DNA of 64,000 nucleotides from Shinella sp. UYSO24 (GTDB taxonomy: Bacteria; Pseudomonadota; Alphaproteobacteria; Rhizobiales; Rhizobiaceae), in NCBI GenBank assembly GCA_902167985.1, contig CABHNZ010000004.1:186001-250000 (forward strand). The letters run 5' to 3'. A program made the position numbers and the translations under genes. Positions 1 through 9,601 of the stretch are shown here, in pieces. The notes under the pieces are model-generated. The model was not told the DNA's origin. It ran no database searches and was given only the letters and a program-made list of their open reading frames with translations. Position 1 is the first letter of the stretch; every line of letters begins with the position of its first letter.

Positions 1-975
1 GGCATTCAGCGTCGCCGCCCGCAGCGCCCATTCCGGCTTCATCCCGTAGCGCACCAGACGGCGCACCACATCGTCGAGCCCGCCGCCATCGACGAGATCG
101 TCCGGGAACACGTCGTCGGTGCAGAGCGTCAGCGTCTGCGGCAGATGCGGCAACGTGTTGAGCGCCTCGACGAATTCCGGCAGCAGATGGTCGTGCGAGC
201 CGCGCATCTCGATGGTGAGGCCGGCGCGGATCTTTGCGAGCAGATCCTCGCCCGAGATCACCTCATGGTCGGAGCCGATGCCGGCCGCCATGAAGGCCGC
301 AAGATCGGCACCGGCAAGCCCGCGACCATGGCCGCAGACAAGCTTTTCGGAGGCGAGTGCCGCCTGAACGATGCCGCTCGTGCGCGGATCGCGGTCGATC
401 ACGCCGCGCATGTTCATCATCTCGGCAAGGCCGGCGATCTTCGGCCAATAGAGCATTTCCTCGATCGTCTCGGCGTCGAAATCGGCGCCCGCGACTTCCA
501 GCCCCGGCGCAGACGGCACGCAGGAAGGGGCGAGCGTGATGACGCGCAGCGGCAGATCCTTCACCGCCTCGACCGCCCAGCGAACGCCATCGACGCCGTT
601 GACATTGCCGAACTCATGCGGGTCCCAGACGACAGTCGTCACGCCGCGCGCAAGTACGGTTGAGGCATAGGTCGCCGGCGTCACCATCGAGCTTTCGATA
701 TGCATATGCGTGTCGATCAGGCCCGGCGAGATGAAGGCGCCGCTCGCATCGACGATCTCGGCGGCATCCGAACGGCTGCCCGGCGCATGCACGCTGGCGA
801 TCATCGGGCCGACAATGCCGATATCGGCAGCCCGGCGCTCGCCCGTCACCATGTCGATCAGCGTACCGCCGGTAATCAGGATATCGAAAGGCTGGTCGCC
901 GCGGGCTGCGATGACCGCGCGTTCGCGCATGGCGGGATCGGTGAATTCATTGACGTCAGCGATGATGTGTTTCAC
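1..975 (-). CDS. ade: Adenine deaminase, N-terminal 325 codons (partial)
   Basis: Deaminates adenine to hypoxanthine and ammonia in the cytoplasm (purine salvage). The C-terminal part lies beyond base 1. The amidohydrolase metal motif HMHIESS is at residues 90-96, GSDHE near residue 235 and CTDD near 286, an order typical of the Ade/YicP/AdeC family rather than of adenosine deaminase. The start is a GTG at 975 that overlaps the stop of the nucleoside hydrolase gene as GTGA, so the two are probably translationally coupled. It is the last visible gene of the transporter operon that begins with the LacI gene at 7046. Family assignment is firm; in vivo substrate is inferred. Confidence 0.9.
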   Translation of the reverse strand, partial: MKHIIADVNEFTDPAMRERAVIAARGDQPFDILITGGTLIDMVTGERRAADIGIVGPMIASVHAPGSRSDAAEIVDASGAFISPGLIDTHMHIESSMVTPATYASTVLARGVTTVVWDPHEFGNVNGVDGVRWAVEAVKDLPLRVITLAPSCVPSAPGLEVAGADFDAETIEEMLYWPKIAGLAEMMNMRGVIDRDPRTSGIVQAALASEKLVCGHGRGLAGADLAAFMAAGIGSDHEVISGEDLLAKIRAGLTIEMRGSHDHLLPEFVEALNTLPHLPQTLTLCTDDVFPDDLVDGGGLDDVVRRLVRYGMKPEWALRAATLNA

Positions 976-1895
976 CAGCTTGCCTCCGCTTGGAGTGTTT
1001 CAAGAATGAGGGTACGCGCCGTCTCGACATCGATATCGGCGCCGAAAGTGGCATTGAATTCGCCGCGCCCGAGCCGGGTCTCGACCACGGTGCGCCCGCG
1101 CGTCAACGTGCCGGCAAGCTCGACATCGAGCCGCGCCGCCTGCCAGCGAACGAGATCCGGGCGGATGAAGGCGGCAGCCGCCACCGCATCATAGAGCGCC
1201 ATGGCCGGCCGGCCGCGGCTGGTGGCAATGGCGACGAAGCCGGAAAGCAGATCGGCCAGAAGATCGGCATTGCGCCCGCCGGCAGCCCTGATCGGCGCGA
1301 TATCGTCCGGGTAGCAGAGAACCTTGCGGCAGAGATCGAGCTCGATCATGCGGAACGGCACGCCATGCGCAAGCACGATGCCGAGCGCTTCCGGATCGGC
1401 CAGCGCATTGAACTCGGCGGATGCCGTATGATTGCCCGCCGTCAGCCCGCCGCCCATCCAGGTGAGCTCGGTGATCTTTTTGGCCAGATCCGGCCGCGCC
1501 AGGCAGAGGGCGGCGATATTGGTGAGCGGCCCGAGCGCCATGATGCGCTTGTTGGCGTCCCCATTCGAAAGCCAGTCGCACAGGGCATCGAACGCATCCG
1601 AATGGAACGTGTCGGCCACTTCCGGCAGATGCCGCCCGGCGCTCGGCATGCCCTGATCGGAGAGAATGCCGGTTGCCGTCTCGAGCTTGCCGAGAACCGG
1701 CAGGCTGCGCCCCGCATGAATGGGAAACGGCCAGACGAAGGCGGAAGCCGCCCCCGCCGCATTGCGGCGCACCTGATCGAGCGGCGCATTGCCGAAGACC
1801 AGCGAAATGCCGTCTATGGTAAGCCCCGCATGCGCCGCGACCATGATCGCGGCGATGTCGTCGAAGCCCATATCGGTGTCGATCCAGATACCCAT
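972..1895 (-). CDS. Nucleoside hydrolase (IUNH family)
   Basis: Hydrolyses the N-glycosidic bond of (probably purine) ribonucleosides to give ribose and free base. The 307-residue protein begins with the calcium-binding aspartate cluster DTDMGFDD at residues 6-13 and has a later GPLTNIA segment, both family hallmarks; length is normal. A GAGGG ribosome site precedes the ATG. It sits between the ABC ATPase gene and adenine deaminase, 26 bases after the former and overlapping the latter by 4 bases, which suggests that imported nucleoside is split here and the adenine then deaminated. Purine preference is inferred from that neighbour, not from residues. Confidence 0.9.
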   Translation of the reverse strand: MGIWIDTDMGFDDIAAIMVAAHAGLTIDGISLVFGNAPLDQVRRNAAGAASAFVWPFPIHAGRSLPVLGKLETATGILSDQGMPSAGRHLPEVADTFHSDAFDALCDWLSNGDANKRIMALGPLTNIAALCLARPDLAKKITELTWMGGGLTAGNHTASAEFNALADPEALGIVLAHGVPFRMIELDLCRKVLCYPDDIAPIRAAGGRNADLLADLLSGFVAIATSRGRPAMALYDAVAAAAFIRPDLVRWQAARLDVELAGTLTRGRTVVETRLGRGEFNATFGADIDVETARTLILETLQAEASW

Positions 1896-1921
1896 GGCCT
1901 ATACCCTCAACCGATACGGAC

Positions 1922-2958
1922 TTAGTTGAACCTGGACAGCGGCGCGGCGCGGTCCGCCTCAAGATCGAAGGAAACATCGGTGCCGATCGCATGGACCGGT
2001 TCAGACGCATCCACTTCAGCCTTGATCTCGCCGAGCACGCTGTCCAGCAGATATTCGCGGGTGTGACCCGCAAAGGATGTGCCGCGCACGGTGCCCAGGA
2101 AAGGACCTGAGCCCAGGGTCACCATACGCGGCCGCCAGCCAGACCCGCCGCTGAAGGGATCTGGCCGGATGCAGTTTGCGACAGCGGCACGAGGCCGGCC
2201 GCGGTCTTCAATTGTCCCGCTTCAAGCGGAAAGATATTCTCGAACCCGACGAAATCCGCCACGAAGGCGGAGACAGGCCGGTTATAAATGTCTTCCGGCG
2301 TGCCGATCTGCTCGATCCGGCCGGATTTCATCACGACGATCCGGTCGGCCAGCGACAATGCTTCCGCCTGATCATGGGTGACGAAGATCATCGTCACGCC
2401 GGTATCCTTCTGCACCCGCTGCAGCTCGGTGCGCATATCGAGACGCAGGCGCGCGTCGAGATTGGACAAGGGCTCGTCGAGCAACAGAACCTTCGGCTCC
2501 ATCACCATCGAACGCGCCAGCGCCACGCGCTGCTGCTGGCCGCCGGACAATTCGGCGGGCTTGCGGTCTGCGAATTGGGCAAGCCCCACGGATGTGAGAC
2601 CGGCACGAACCTTTGCATCGAGTTCTGACCCGCGCATGCCCTTCAGGCGAAGACCGAAGGCGACGTTCTCATAGACCGTCAGATGCGGGAAAAGCGCGTA
2701 GGACTGGAACATCAGTCCGACGGCCCGCTTGTTGGCCGCCACACGGGTAATGTCAACCCCGTCGAGCATGACGCGACCGCTCTTCACCGGCAGAAGCCCG
2801 GCAATGGCACGCATCGTGGTCGTTTTGCCGCAGCCCGACGGACCAAGCAGCGCGATCAGCTCGCCCTTCTCGATCGCAAGCTCGATTTCCGGCACGGCGA
2901 TCGCATCACCGTAAGCCAGCGTCATCTTATCGAGGGTGAGGTAGGAAAGATCAGACAT
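1922..2958 (-). CDS. ABC transporter ATP-binding protein, PotA class (frame broken near 2139)
   Basis: Energises the importer encoded upstream. Walker A GPSGCGKTT is at residues 39-47, followed by the signature LSGGQQQ, Walker B LLLDEPLSNLD and the switch histidine in FVTHD. The C-terminal TOBE-like domain lies in another frame (2125 to 1922). Restoring one base near 2139 (probably GCCTGG read as GCTGG) joins both parts into 345 residues, the usual size for this class, so I treat it as one gene. The start is the ATG at 2958, overlapping the permease stop by 8 bases; an upstream in-frame ATG at 2991 lies inside the permease gene and is unlikely. Confidence 0.88.
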
Positions 2959-3733
2959 AGCGGGAGAACCCCAGGAAACGTTCGGCGGCAAAGACGATGC
3001 CGATGGAAAGGAAGGCGAGGAGCGTGGAAAGGGCTGCGACAGACGGGTCGAAGACGATTTCCATATAGGCCATCATGTCGACGGGCAGCGTCCGCACACC
3101 CGGCGCCGACAAGAACAGCGACAGCGGCACCTGGTTGAAGCTCGTCACGAAACCGAGGATGAAGGCCGAGAGAATGCCACCGCGGATATTCGGCAGAACC
3201 ACGCGGAAGAAAGCCCCGAGCCGCGACGAGCCGAGAAGAACGGCCGCTTCCTCGATATCCGAGCGCAGGTTCTCAAGGCTCGCCGAGACGACGCGCACCG
3301 CATAGGGCAAAACCAGCGCCGTATGAGCGAGGAAGAGAATGAGCGTCATCGACGCCTGCATCGGCACGACGATATAGCGCAGCAGCGCCAGACCGACGAT
3401 GATGCCCGGCACGATGATCGGAGCGGAGACGACGGTGCGGACGATCTCGGCGCCCGGCAGCTTGTAGCGCGACAGCGCATAGGAGGCCGGAATGCCGAAG
3501 AGAAGCGCTGCCGCCGTGCCGCCGACCGCAAGCAGCATCGACGTTGCGAAGGACGCGCGAAAACTGTCGACGGTGAAGACCTTCAAGATCCACTGCAGCG
3601 AAAAGCCCTGCGGCGGGAAGGCCAGCGTCTCGCCGGCCGAAAACGAAGCCGCGACGATAATCAGGAACGGCCCGATCAGGAAGGTCAGGACGAGGAAGAG
3701 GACAAGCGGTGTGAAGAGATTGCGGGCGGTCAT
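2951..3733 (-). CDS. ABC transporter permease, PotC-like
   Basis: Inner-membrane subunit (260 residues, about six hydrophobic segments). The EAA loop that contacts the ATPase is visible around residues 160-180 (EEAAVLLGSSRLGAF, then VVLPNIRGG). Similar in architecture to PotC/AfuB-type permeases for polyamines, ferric ions and related small solutes. The start overlaps the previous permease stop by 4 bases (ATGA), indicating a tightly coupled operon. Substrate cannot be read from the permease; the downstream nucleoside hydrolase and adenine deaminase suggest a nucleoside. Confidence 0.9.
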   Translation of the reverse strand: MTARNLFTPLVLFLVLTFLIGPFLIIVAASFSAGETLAFPPQGFSLQWILKVFTVDSFRASFATSMLLAVGGTAAALLFGIPASYALSRYKLPGAEIVRTVVSAPIIVPGIIVGLALLRYIVVPMQASMTLILFLAHTALVLPYAVRVVSASLENLRSDIEEAAVLLGSSRLGAFFRVVLPNIRGGILSAFILGFVTSFNQVPLSLFLSAPGVRTLPVDMMAYMEIVFDPSVAALSTLLAFLSIGIVFAAERFLGFSRYV

Positions 3734-4578
3734 GCGGCAGCCCCTTCCTTACGCAGCTTGTTGCGGGCCGTGGCGACCCGCTTCAGGAGAATATTGGCTG
3801 CAAAGCTCATGACGATCAGGATGAAGGCGATGACGCTCGCCGAGACGAAATTGTTGGACACCGAAACCTGCTGGTACATCAGCGTTTCCAGCATCAGCAC
3901 CTTGGAACCGCCGAGAATGGCCGGCGTGATGTAAGCCGTCAGCGAACCGGTAAACACCAGCGTGCCGCCGACGACGAGGCCCTCGCGGGTGAGCGGCAGG
4001 ATGACCTTCCAGAACACCTGAAACCAGTTGGCGCCGAGAACGCGGGCGGCCGGAACCGCATCGCGCGGCATGTTTTCGAGCGCCGAGATCAGCGAGATGA
4101 TCATCAGCGGCAGGAAGAGCTGCAACAGGCCGATGAAGATCGCCGTTTCGGAAAACAGAATGCGCAAGGGCGCATCGGTAATGCCGACGGCTCTGAGCGC
4201 TTCATTGACGATGCCGGTGCGCCCCAGAATGACGATCCACGCATAGGTACGCGCCACGGGCGAGATCATCAGCGGCATCATGACGAGACCGGTGACACGC
4301 CCCTTGGCGGTGGGCGACAGGCCGACAATGGCAAAGGCGGCGGCATAGCCGATGACGGCCGACACGACGGTAACGATGGCGCCGAGTTTCAGCGTGCGCC
4401 AGAAGACGGCCTGGTTCAGCGACGAGGAGAAGAAATCCACATAGGCGGAAATCGTCAAGCCGCCGGGAGAATGGAACCCTTCCGAAAGCAGCGCCACCAC
4501 CGGCACGAGGAAAACCAGCGTGACGAAGAGTGCTGCAGGAAGTGCCAGGGCAAGCGCCTCGGCCCGGTTTTGAAACAT
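3730..4578 (-). CDS. ABC transporter permease, PotB-like
   Basis: First of the two membrane subunits (282 residues). Strongly hydrophobic N-terminus, several membrane segments and the EAA-loop region AARVLGANWFQVFWKV followed by ILPLTREG. It pairs with the permease at 2951-3733 to form the pore of the importer. About 300 bases separate it from the binding-protein gene, and that gap carries a long palindrome (4719-4815) that could tune expression between the binding protein and membrane subunits, as is common for periplasmic importers. Confidence 0.9.
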   Translation of the reverse strand: MFQNRAEALALALPAALFVTLVFLVPVVALLSEGFHSPGGLTISAYVDFFSSSLNQAVFWRTLKLGAIVTVVSAVIGYAAAFAIVGLSPTAKGRVTGLVMMPLMISPVARTYAWIVILGRTGIVNEALRAVGITDAPLRILFSETAIFIGLLQLFLPLMIISLISALENMPRDAVPAARVLGANWFQVFWKVILPLTREGLVVGGTLVFTGSLTAYITPAILGGSKVLMLETLMYQQVSVSNNFVSASVIAFILIVMSFAANILLKRVATARNKLRKEGAAA

Positions 4579-4876
4579 CGATCGTAGTCTCCAGTGTCGC
4601 CCTTGCGGGCCAGTCTTGATGGCCGGTCAGGCCGTCAGCACATCGGGGAGGCTCTCCCCTCATTCTTGGCCTCGCCAGCCATCCCGCCCCCTGCCCCACG
4701 CCCTACCCCACCCTCGACGTCATCCTCGGGCTTGTCCCGAGGATCTGCGCCGGCAGATGAGATCGCCGCAGCTGCGGCAGCGTGGTCAGATCCTCGGGAC
4801 AAGCCCGAGGATGACCGGAAAGGCAGAGGGACGTAAGGCCGGGTCGGGGGCCGGCTCGTGCCCCCATCCCCGTTGC
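4579..4876. other. Spacer inside the importer operon
   Basis: 298 bases between the binding-protein and permease genes. It holds the long palindromic element at 4719-4815. I see no convincing gene; the open frames that cross it are shadows of the neighbouring genes or of the palindrome itself. Confidence 0.7.
4719..4815. repeat. Long intergenic palindromic element, copy 1
   Basis: A 97-bp dyad. The outer arms of about 29 bases (left beginning GTCATCCTCGGGCTTGTC, right ending AAGCCCGAGGATGAC) are exact reverse complements, and there is an inner perfect palindrome GCCGCAGCTGCGGC at 4765-4778. A related element lies at 38795-38878. The form resembles the RIME-type intergenic mosaic elements known from Rhizobiaceae (assignment inferred). 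In RNA it would fold into a strong hairpin between two operon genes. Confidence 0.85.
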
Positions 4877-5908
4877 TTACTGGCCGACCTTGTCGTTCCA
4901 GGTCTTGATCCAGCCTGCGCGGTTGTCGAGGGCGACGGCGGACGGGATGAGCTTCAGGTTCTTGGCGGTGTCTTCGCCGTAGGTGATGTTGGCGGCAACG
5001 GCGTCGGAAACCTTGACCTCCTTGTTGGCCGGGCTGTCGACCAGCTTTTCGGCAAGCTTGGTCTGCACCTCGGTGGAGAGCCAGAAATCCATGAACTGCA
5101 TGGCAAGGTCGTGGTTCTTCGAACCCTTGGTCAGGACCATGACATTCATGCCGCCGGTCTGGCCTTCCTTCGGGGTGGCCCATGCGATCGGCAGGCCGAG
5201 CTTGGTGAACGGCGCCCAGGCGAAGCGGCCGGTCGGTGCGGCCCAGATTTCTTCCTGCTTCATCAGCTGCACGAGCTGCGAGGAGGTTTCGTAGAAGGTG
5301 ACGATATCGTCCTTCTTTTCACCGATCGCAGCGATCGGCGCGGCAAGATCCGGCGCATCCTTGCCGAGTGCGAGGCCGAGCATGTAGAGCGACGGCGGGC
5401 CACCGGTGGTCGAAACATTCGGCCATGCGATATGGCTTGCATATTCCGGCTTCAGCAGGTCGGCCCAGCTGTCGATCTTCATCTTGTCCGAACGGTAGAC
5501 GATCGAGGTCGAGTAGAACGTGTAGCCGACGCTCATGCCGTCATGGTTCGGGTCCTTGGCGATGTCGTAGAGCTTGTCGTAGTTGGAAAGCTTCGACGTA
5601 TCGATCTTGTCCAGAAGCCCCTTGCGCGAGGCGTTCAGCGCATCGGCCATCGAGACCACGGCCATGTCGACGACCGGATGCTCCTTGTTCTCTTCCATCT
5701 TGGCGAGACGCTGGACGCTGTTGCCGGTCTCGACGACGATCTTGCAGCCGCAGATCTTCTCGAAGGGTTCGTAGACGATGGTCTTGAAGTCGTCCTGCGA
5801 GATCGAATAGGTCGAGATCGTCAGGGTCTTGTCGTCGGCATGGGCAAGTCCGACGCCCGATACGCCGGCAAGGAGCATTGCGGCCGAAGCCATCATCACG
5901 GTCTTCAT
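4877..5908 (-). CDS. Periplasmic solute-binding protein of PotD/AfuA type
   Basis: Captures the substrate in the periplasm and delivers it to the permease pair. The 343-residue protein has a typical signal peptide (MKTVMMASAAMLLAG, cleavage after GLAHA) followed by the mature start DDKTLTIST. Its fold type (extracellular solute-binding family 1/6) matches the PotABCD-like membrane parts. It overlaps the LacI gene stop as ATGA, so regulator and transporter are cotranscribed. Binding residues for a nucleoside cannot be identified by eye; polyamine or another small solute remains possible. Confidence 0.88.
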   Translation of the reverse strand: MKTVMMASAAMLLAGVSGVGLAHADDKTLTISTYSISQDDFKTIVYEPFEKICGCKIVVETGNSVQRLAKMEENKEHPVVDMAVVSMADALNASRKGLLDKIDTSKLSNYDKLYDIAKDPNHDGMSVGYTFYSTSIVYRSDKMKIDSWADLLKPEYASHIAWPNVSTTGGPPSLYMLGLALGKDAPDLAAPIAAIGEKKDDIVTFYETSSQLVQLMKQEEIWAAPTGRFAWAPFTKLGLPIAWATPKEGQTGGMNVMVLTKGSKNHDLAMQFMDFWLSTEVQTKLAEKLVDSPANKEVKVSDAVAANITYGEDTAKNLKLIPSAVALDNRAGWIKTWNDKVGQ

Positions 5909-7046
5909 GGTTCATTCCTTCGTAAAGGCTGCCTTGGTAAAGGCTGGGTGAGAGAGGAAGAGGCGGAATGCGCCCCGGCATCATCGCCGGGGAAAGTCTT
6001 GTCCTGAGAGACGCCAAGCGCGGCAGGCCCGGTCGTCTGGCGCACGACGAGCGTCATCGGCACCCGGTCGGCGCGCCCCACGGCAACCGCCGGCCTGCGC
6101 GCGGCGCCATCGTCCTGAGCAACCGGCCCCGCCTCGATCACGTCGATCAGCGCGCCGACGGCAATGTCTGCAATCGCCGCCATGTCCTGCTTTACCGTCG
6201 TCATCGACGGCGTGACGACCGAGGACCAGACGAGATCGTCGAAACCGGCGACGCTGACATCGCCCGGCACCTTGACGCCCGCCTGCTGCAATTCGGTCAG
6301 CACCCGCAGCGCATGCAGGTCATTGGTGGCAGCAAAGGCGGTAAAGCCCTGCTCGACCAGATCCTTCAGACCGAGCGGACAGCCGCGACCGCGCTCCGCC
6401 TCGATCCTGTCGATCCACATCGTCTGCGACCGCGCATCCTTCGGCAGGCGGGATTTCATGCCGCCGATACGGTCGCCCTGCACGTTGGAAAGCTGCGTAT
6501 GGCCGATGAAGACGAATTGCGATGCCCGAGCGAGACGAGATGATCGCCGATCAGCTGGCCACCCTGCCAATGGTCGGCAGAGACGGTATTGCCCGGCGTC
6601 GACGGACTGTCGATGACGGAAACCGGACAGCCGAGATCGGCAATTCGCGTGCCGAAACGCGGCACGACGACGATACCATCGACATTGCGCTCCAGAAGCC
6701 GCTGGATGGCGAGCGCCTGCGCCGCACTGTCGCCGCGGCTGTCGGCAATCAGCACGCCATAGCCGGCAGTCGCCGCGGCATGTTCGATCGCCTGCGCGAT
6801 GCGCGGGAAAAGCGGGTTGGCGATATCGGGAAGCACGAGGCCAAAGACGCTGGAACGCCCGGTGCGCAGCGCCCGCGCCGTCTGGCTCGGCACATAACCC
6901 ATCTCCTCGGCCTTGGCGCGGATCTTTTCCGCCAGTTCCGGCGAGACCCGCCCCTTGCCCGACAGCGCATTCGAGACCGTCGCTGCCGAAACGCCGAGCG
7001 CTTCCGCAATCGCGGTCATGTTCGTGGCTGAGCGGGAGATCGCCAT
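5905..7046 (-). CDS. LacI-family regulator of the purine operon (frame broken near 6520)
   Basis: N-terminal helix-turn-helix (NMTAIAEALGVSAATVSNAL, residues 8-27) and a periplasmic-binding-protein-like effector domain. The reading frame breaks near 6520, within GDHLVSLGHR followed by QFVFIGHTQ; restoring one G (TCGGC read as TCGC) gives 380 residues. The C-terminus runs about 35 residues past the usual LacI end to the ATGA overlap with the binding protein. First gene of the operon; a 16-bp CG-centred palindrome at 7076-7091, just upstream of its start, is a likely operator and implies autoregulation. Confidence 0.85.
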
Positions 7047-7075
7047 GCGAGCGCCAGGGTTGGGGTTACAAGGAT

Positions 7076-7091
7076 GATTAATCGTTTAATC
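7076..7091. promoter_or_regulatory. Candidate LacI-type operator
   Basis: GATTAATCGTTTAATC: arms GATTAA and TTAATC are exact complements around a central CG, the form of LacI/GalR operators. It lies 30 bases upstream of the LacI start codon in the only large gap before the operon. Confidence 0.6.
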
Positions 7092-7139
7092 ACCTTAGTT
7101 GCATTGCTGAGGATTGTCGAGTCGCGCTCTGCGGATAAT

Positions 7140-8185
7140 TCAGGAAGCGGCCGCGCCCACCTGTGGAGAGCGACAGAAAGCCGTTATTTTGCGACAGCTT
7201 GGCGGGCAAAAGTCGGCGGTAAAATCGAAGTGAGAAGCGGAAAAACCGGCAGGCCTACCAGCCACCACCTCTTCCCGGTAACGCCCGACCTCTTCGATCA
7301 GCCATGACCGAAAGAGTGAGACGGGACGAAAATCCGCCCGGCTTGCCGGCGAGACGGCATAATAGGCGCTCGGGCTTTTCACCTGATGCGGGAAGGCCTG
7401 CACGATCTGCCCGGCCTTCAGTTCCGTATCGATGAGGAAGAGCGGCATCAGCGCCACGCCGAGCCCGGCCATGACGGCCTGCGCCACATTGCCGAACTGC
7501 TCGAAGCGCATGCCCGGCGACGGCTGGCCGGAAATGCCGAGACTGTCGAACCAATGCGTCCATGCGCCGGGACGCGACGCAAGATGCAGCAGCGGCAACC
7601 GCAACAGATCCTCGCCGCTTACGATCGGATGGCTGGCGAGAAAGGCGGGCGATGAAACCGGCGCCACCATTTCCTCCATCAGAAACGTGCAGTCGGCACC
7701 CGGCCAGTCCGGCCCCTTTTCTCCCCTGGGACCGATGTGAATGGCCATGTCGATCCCCTCGCGGGAAAAGTCGAACATGCCGATGCGGGTGGCGAAGTTG
7801 AGCGTGATTTCCGGATGCCGCGCGACGAATTGCGGAATGCGCGGCATCAGCCAGCGCGTGCCGAAGGTCGGCAGGATGGCAAGGTTCAGCACATGGCTAT
7901 GTCGTTTCGTCATGGCATCGAGCGAGGCCGAGCGGATCTGCCCGAGCGCATCGCCGATCGCCCGCGCATAGTCCTCGCCGACCGCCGTCAGCTCCACGCC
8001 GCGGCTGGTGCGCTCGAAGAGTAGCACGCCGATCTGCTCCTCAAGCCCGGAAACTGCCGGCTGATCGCCCCTTGCGTCAGGGAAAGCTCGTCTGCCGCCG
8101 CCGAAAAGCTTTTCAGCCGCGCAACGGAATCGAAGGCGGCGAGAGCAGCGGTGGACGGCAGGAGCTTGCGACTGACAGTGACCAT
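7140..8185 (-). CDS. LysR-family regulator, GcvA-like (frame broken near 8054)
   Basis: Winged-helix domain near residues 10-65 (FDSVARLKSFSAAADELSLT, then QGAISRQ), then the frame breaks and continues as LLFERTSRGVELT in the next frame; adding one base near 8054 (AGG read as AG) restores a 348-residue protein. The effector domain is of the GcvA group (WLMPRIPQFVARHPEI). The ATG at 8185 is chosen because LysR starts of this group lie just before this sequence; ATGs at 8206 and 8212 are alternatives. Divergent from gcdH, so it probably controls glutaryl-CoA dehydrogenase, as GcdR-type regulators do. The C-terminus is about 30 residues longer than usual. Confidence 0.82.
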
Positions 8186-8225
8186 GGCGCTATTACTAAC
8201 GCTCATGCTCATTGAGTAAACGCCG

Positions 8226-8246
8226 CTTGCGACATTGCGCCGCAAG
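8226..8246. promoter_or_regulatory. Inverted repeat between LysR gene and gcdH
   Basis: CTTGCG and CGCAAG arms separated by 9 bases, in the short divergent promoter region. Size and place fit a LysR recognition (T-N11-A-like) site. Confidence 0.45.
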
Positions 8247-8295
8247 ACAATAATGGGCGTCACAGACAGACCAAGAGATCGACCTTAGGGAGACG

Positions 8296-9485
8296 ATGAT
8301 GAGCGCACGCGCAGCCTTTGCCTGGAACGACCCCTTCCTCCTCGAAGACCAGCTGACCGAAGAGGAGCGGATGATCCGCGATGCTGCCGCAGCCTTCGCC
8401 AAGGCCGAGCTTCTGCCGCGCGTGCAGGAAGCCTATCTCGATGAAACGACCGAGACCGGCCTCTTCAAGCTGATGGGTGAGACCGGGCTTCTCGGCGTCA
8501 CCCTGCCGGAAGAATATGGCGCGGCCAATGCCTCCTACGTCGCCTATGGTCTCGTTGCCCGCGAGATCGAGCGCATCGATAGCGGCTATCGCTCGATGAT
8601 GAGCGTGCAATCCTCCCTCGTCATCTACCCGATCTTCGCCTACGGCTCCGACGAGCAGAAACAGAAATACCTCCCCGGCCTCGTCTCCGGCGATCTGATT
8701 GGCTGTTTCGGCCTGACCGAGCCGGATGCCGGCTCCGATCCGGGCGGCATGAAGACCCGCGCCGAAAAGATCGAGGGCGGCTACCGCCTGCGCGGCTCGA
8801 AAATGTGGATCTCCAACGCGCCGATCGCCGACGTCTTCGTCGTTTGGGCGAAATCCGAGGCGCATAACAACGAGATCCGCGGCTTCGTTCTGGAAAAGGG
8901 CATGAAGGGGCTTTCGGCGCGAAGATCGGCGGCAAGCTTTCGCTGCGCGCCTCGATCACCGGCGAGATCGTCATGGATGGCGTCGAAGTGAAGGAAGACG
9001 CCATGCTGCCCGGCGTCTCCGGCCTCAAGGGTCCGTTCGGCTGCCTGAACCGCGCCCGCTACGGCATTTCCTGGGGCGTCATGGGGGCTGCCGAAGACTG
9101 CTGGTTCCGCGCCCGCCAGTATGGCCTCGACAGAAAGCAGTTCGGCAAGCCGCTTGCCGGCACCCAGCTCTACCAGAAGAAGCTCGCCGACATGCAGACG
9201 GATATCGCGCTTGGCCTTCAGGGTTCGCTGCGCGTCGGCCAGCTGATGGACCAGCATCGCATGGCCCCGGAAATGATCTCCATCGTCAAGCGCAACAATT
9301 GCGGCAAGGCGCTCGATATCGCCCGCCAGGCCCGCGACATGCATGGCGGCAACGGCATCCAGATCGAATTCCATGTCATGCGCCACGCCCAGAACCTCGA
9401 AACGGTCAACACTTATGAAGGCACGCATGACGTCCATGCCCTGATCCTCGGCCGGGCGCAGACGGGCATACAGGCATTCTTCTGA
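8296..9485 (+). CDS. gcdH: Glutaryl-CoA dehydrogenase (frame broken near 8919)
   Basis: FAD enzyme that oxidises and decarboxylates glutaryl-CoA to crotonyl-CoA in lysine/tryptophan/glutarate breakdown. Acyl-CoA dehydrogenase signatures are present: [14 protein letters not shown] near residue 140, [16 protein letters not shown], and the catalytic glutamate in [17 protein letters not shown] near the C-terminus, a wording specific to GcdH. One C is missing near 8919 (GCGCCGAAG read as GCGCGAAG); restoring it gives 396 residues, the normal size. Start ATG 8296 follows GGGAGACG. Monocistronic: a strong terminator hairpin follows. Likely controlled by the divergent LysR. Confidence 0.93.
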
Positions 9486-9501
9486 GCCGCCTTTCCTGAA
9501 G

Positions 9502-9535
9502 GACGAAAAGCGGCAAAGCCGCGCCGCTTTTCGTC
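9502..9535 (+). terminator. Terminator hairpin after gcdH
   Basis: A 13-bp perfect stem (GACGAAAAGCGGC with GCCGCTTTTCGTC) begins 17 bases after the gcdH stop and separates it from the next gene. Confidence 0.8.
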
Positions 9536-9601
9536 ATTGGAGAATTTTCCGCGATCGGTGTATCAGTATCGCGCCGCAACCGACGGCCGATTGAAACAGG
9601 G

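Noticed and set aside
4616..6007. 463-codon open frame on the plus strand
   Set aside because: It is antisense to the binding-protein gene; the composition (many Arg/His/Asp) is a GC-rich shadow and there is no family motif.
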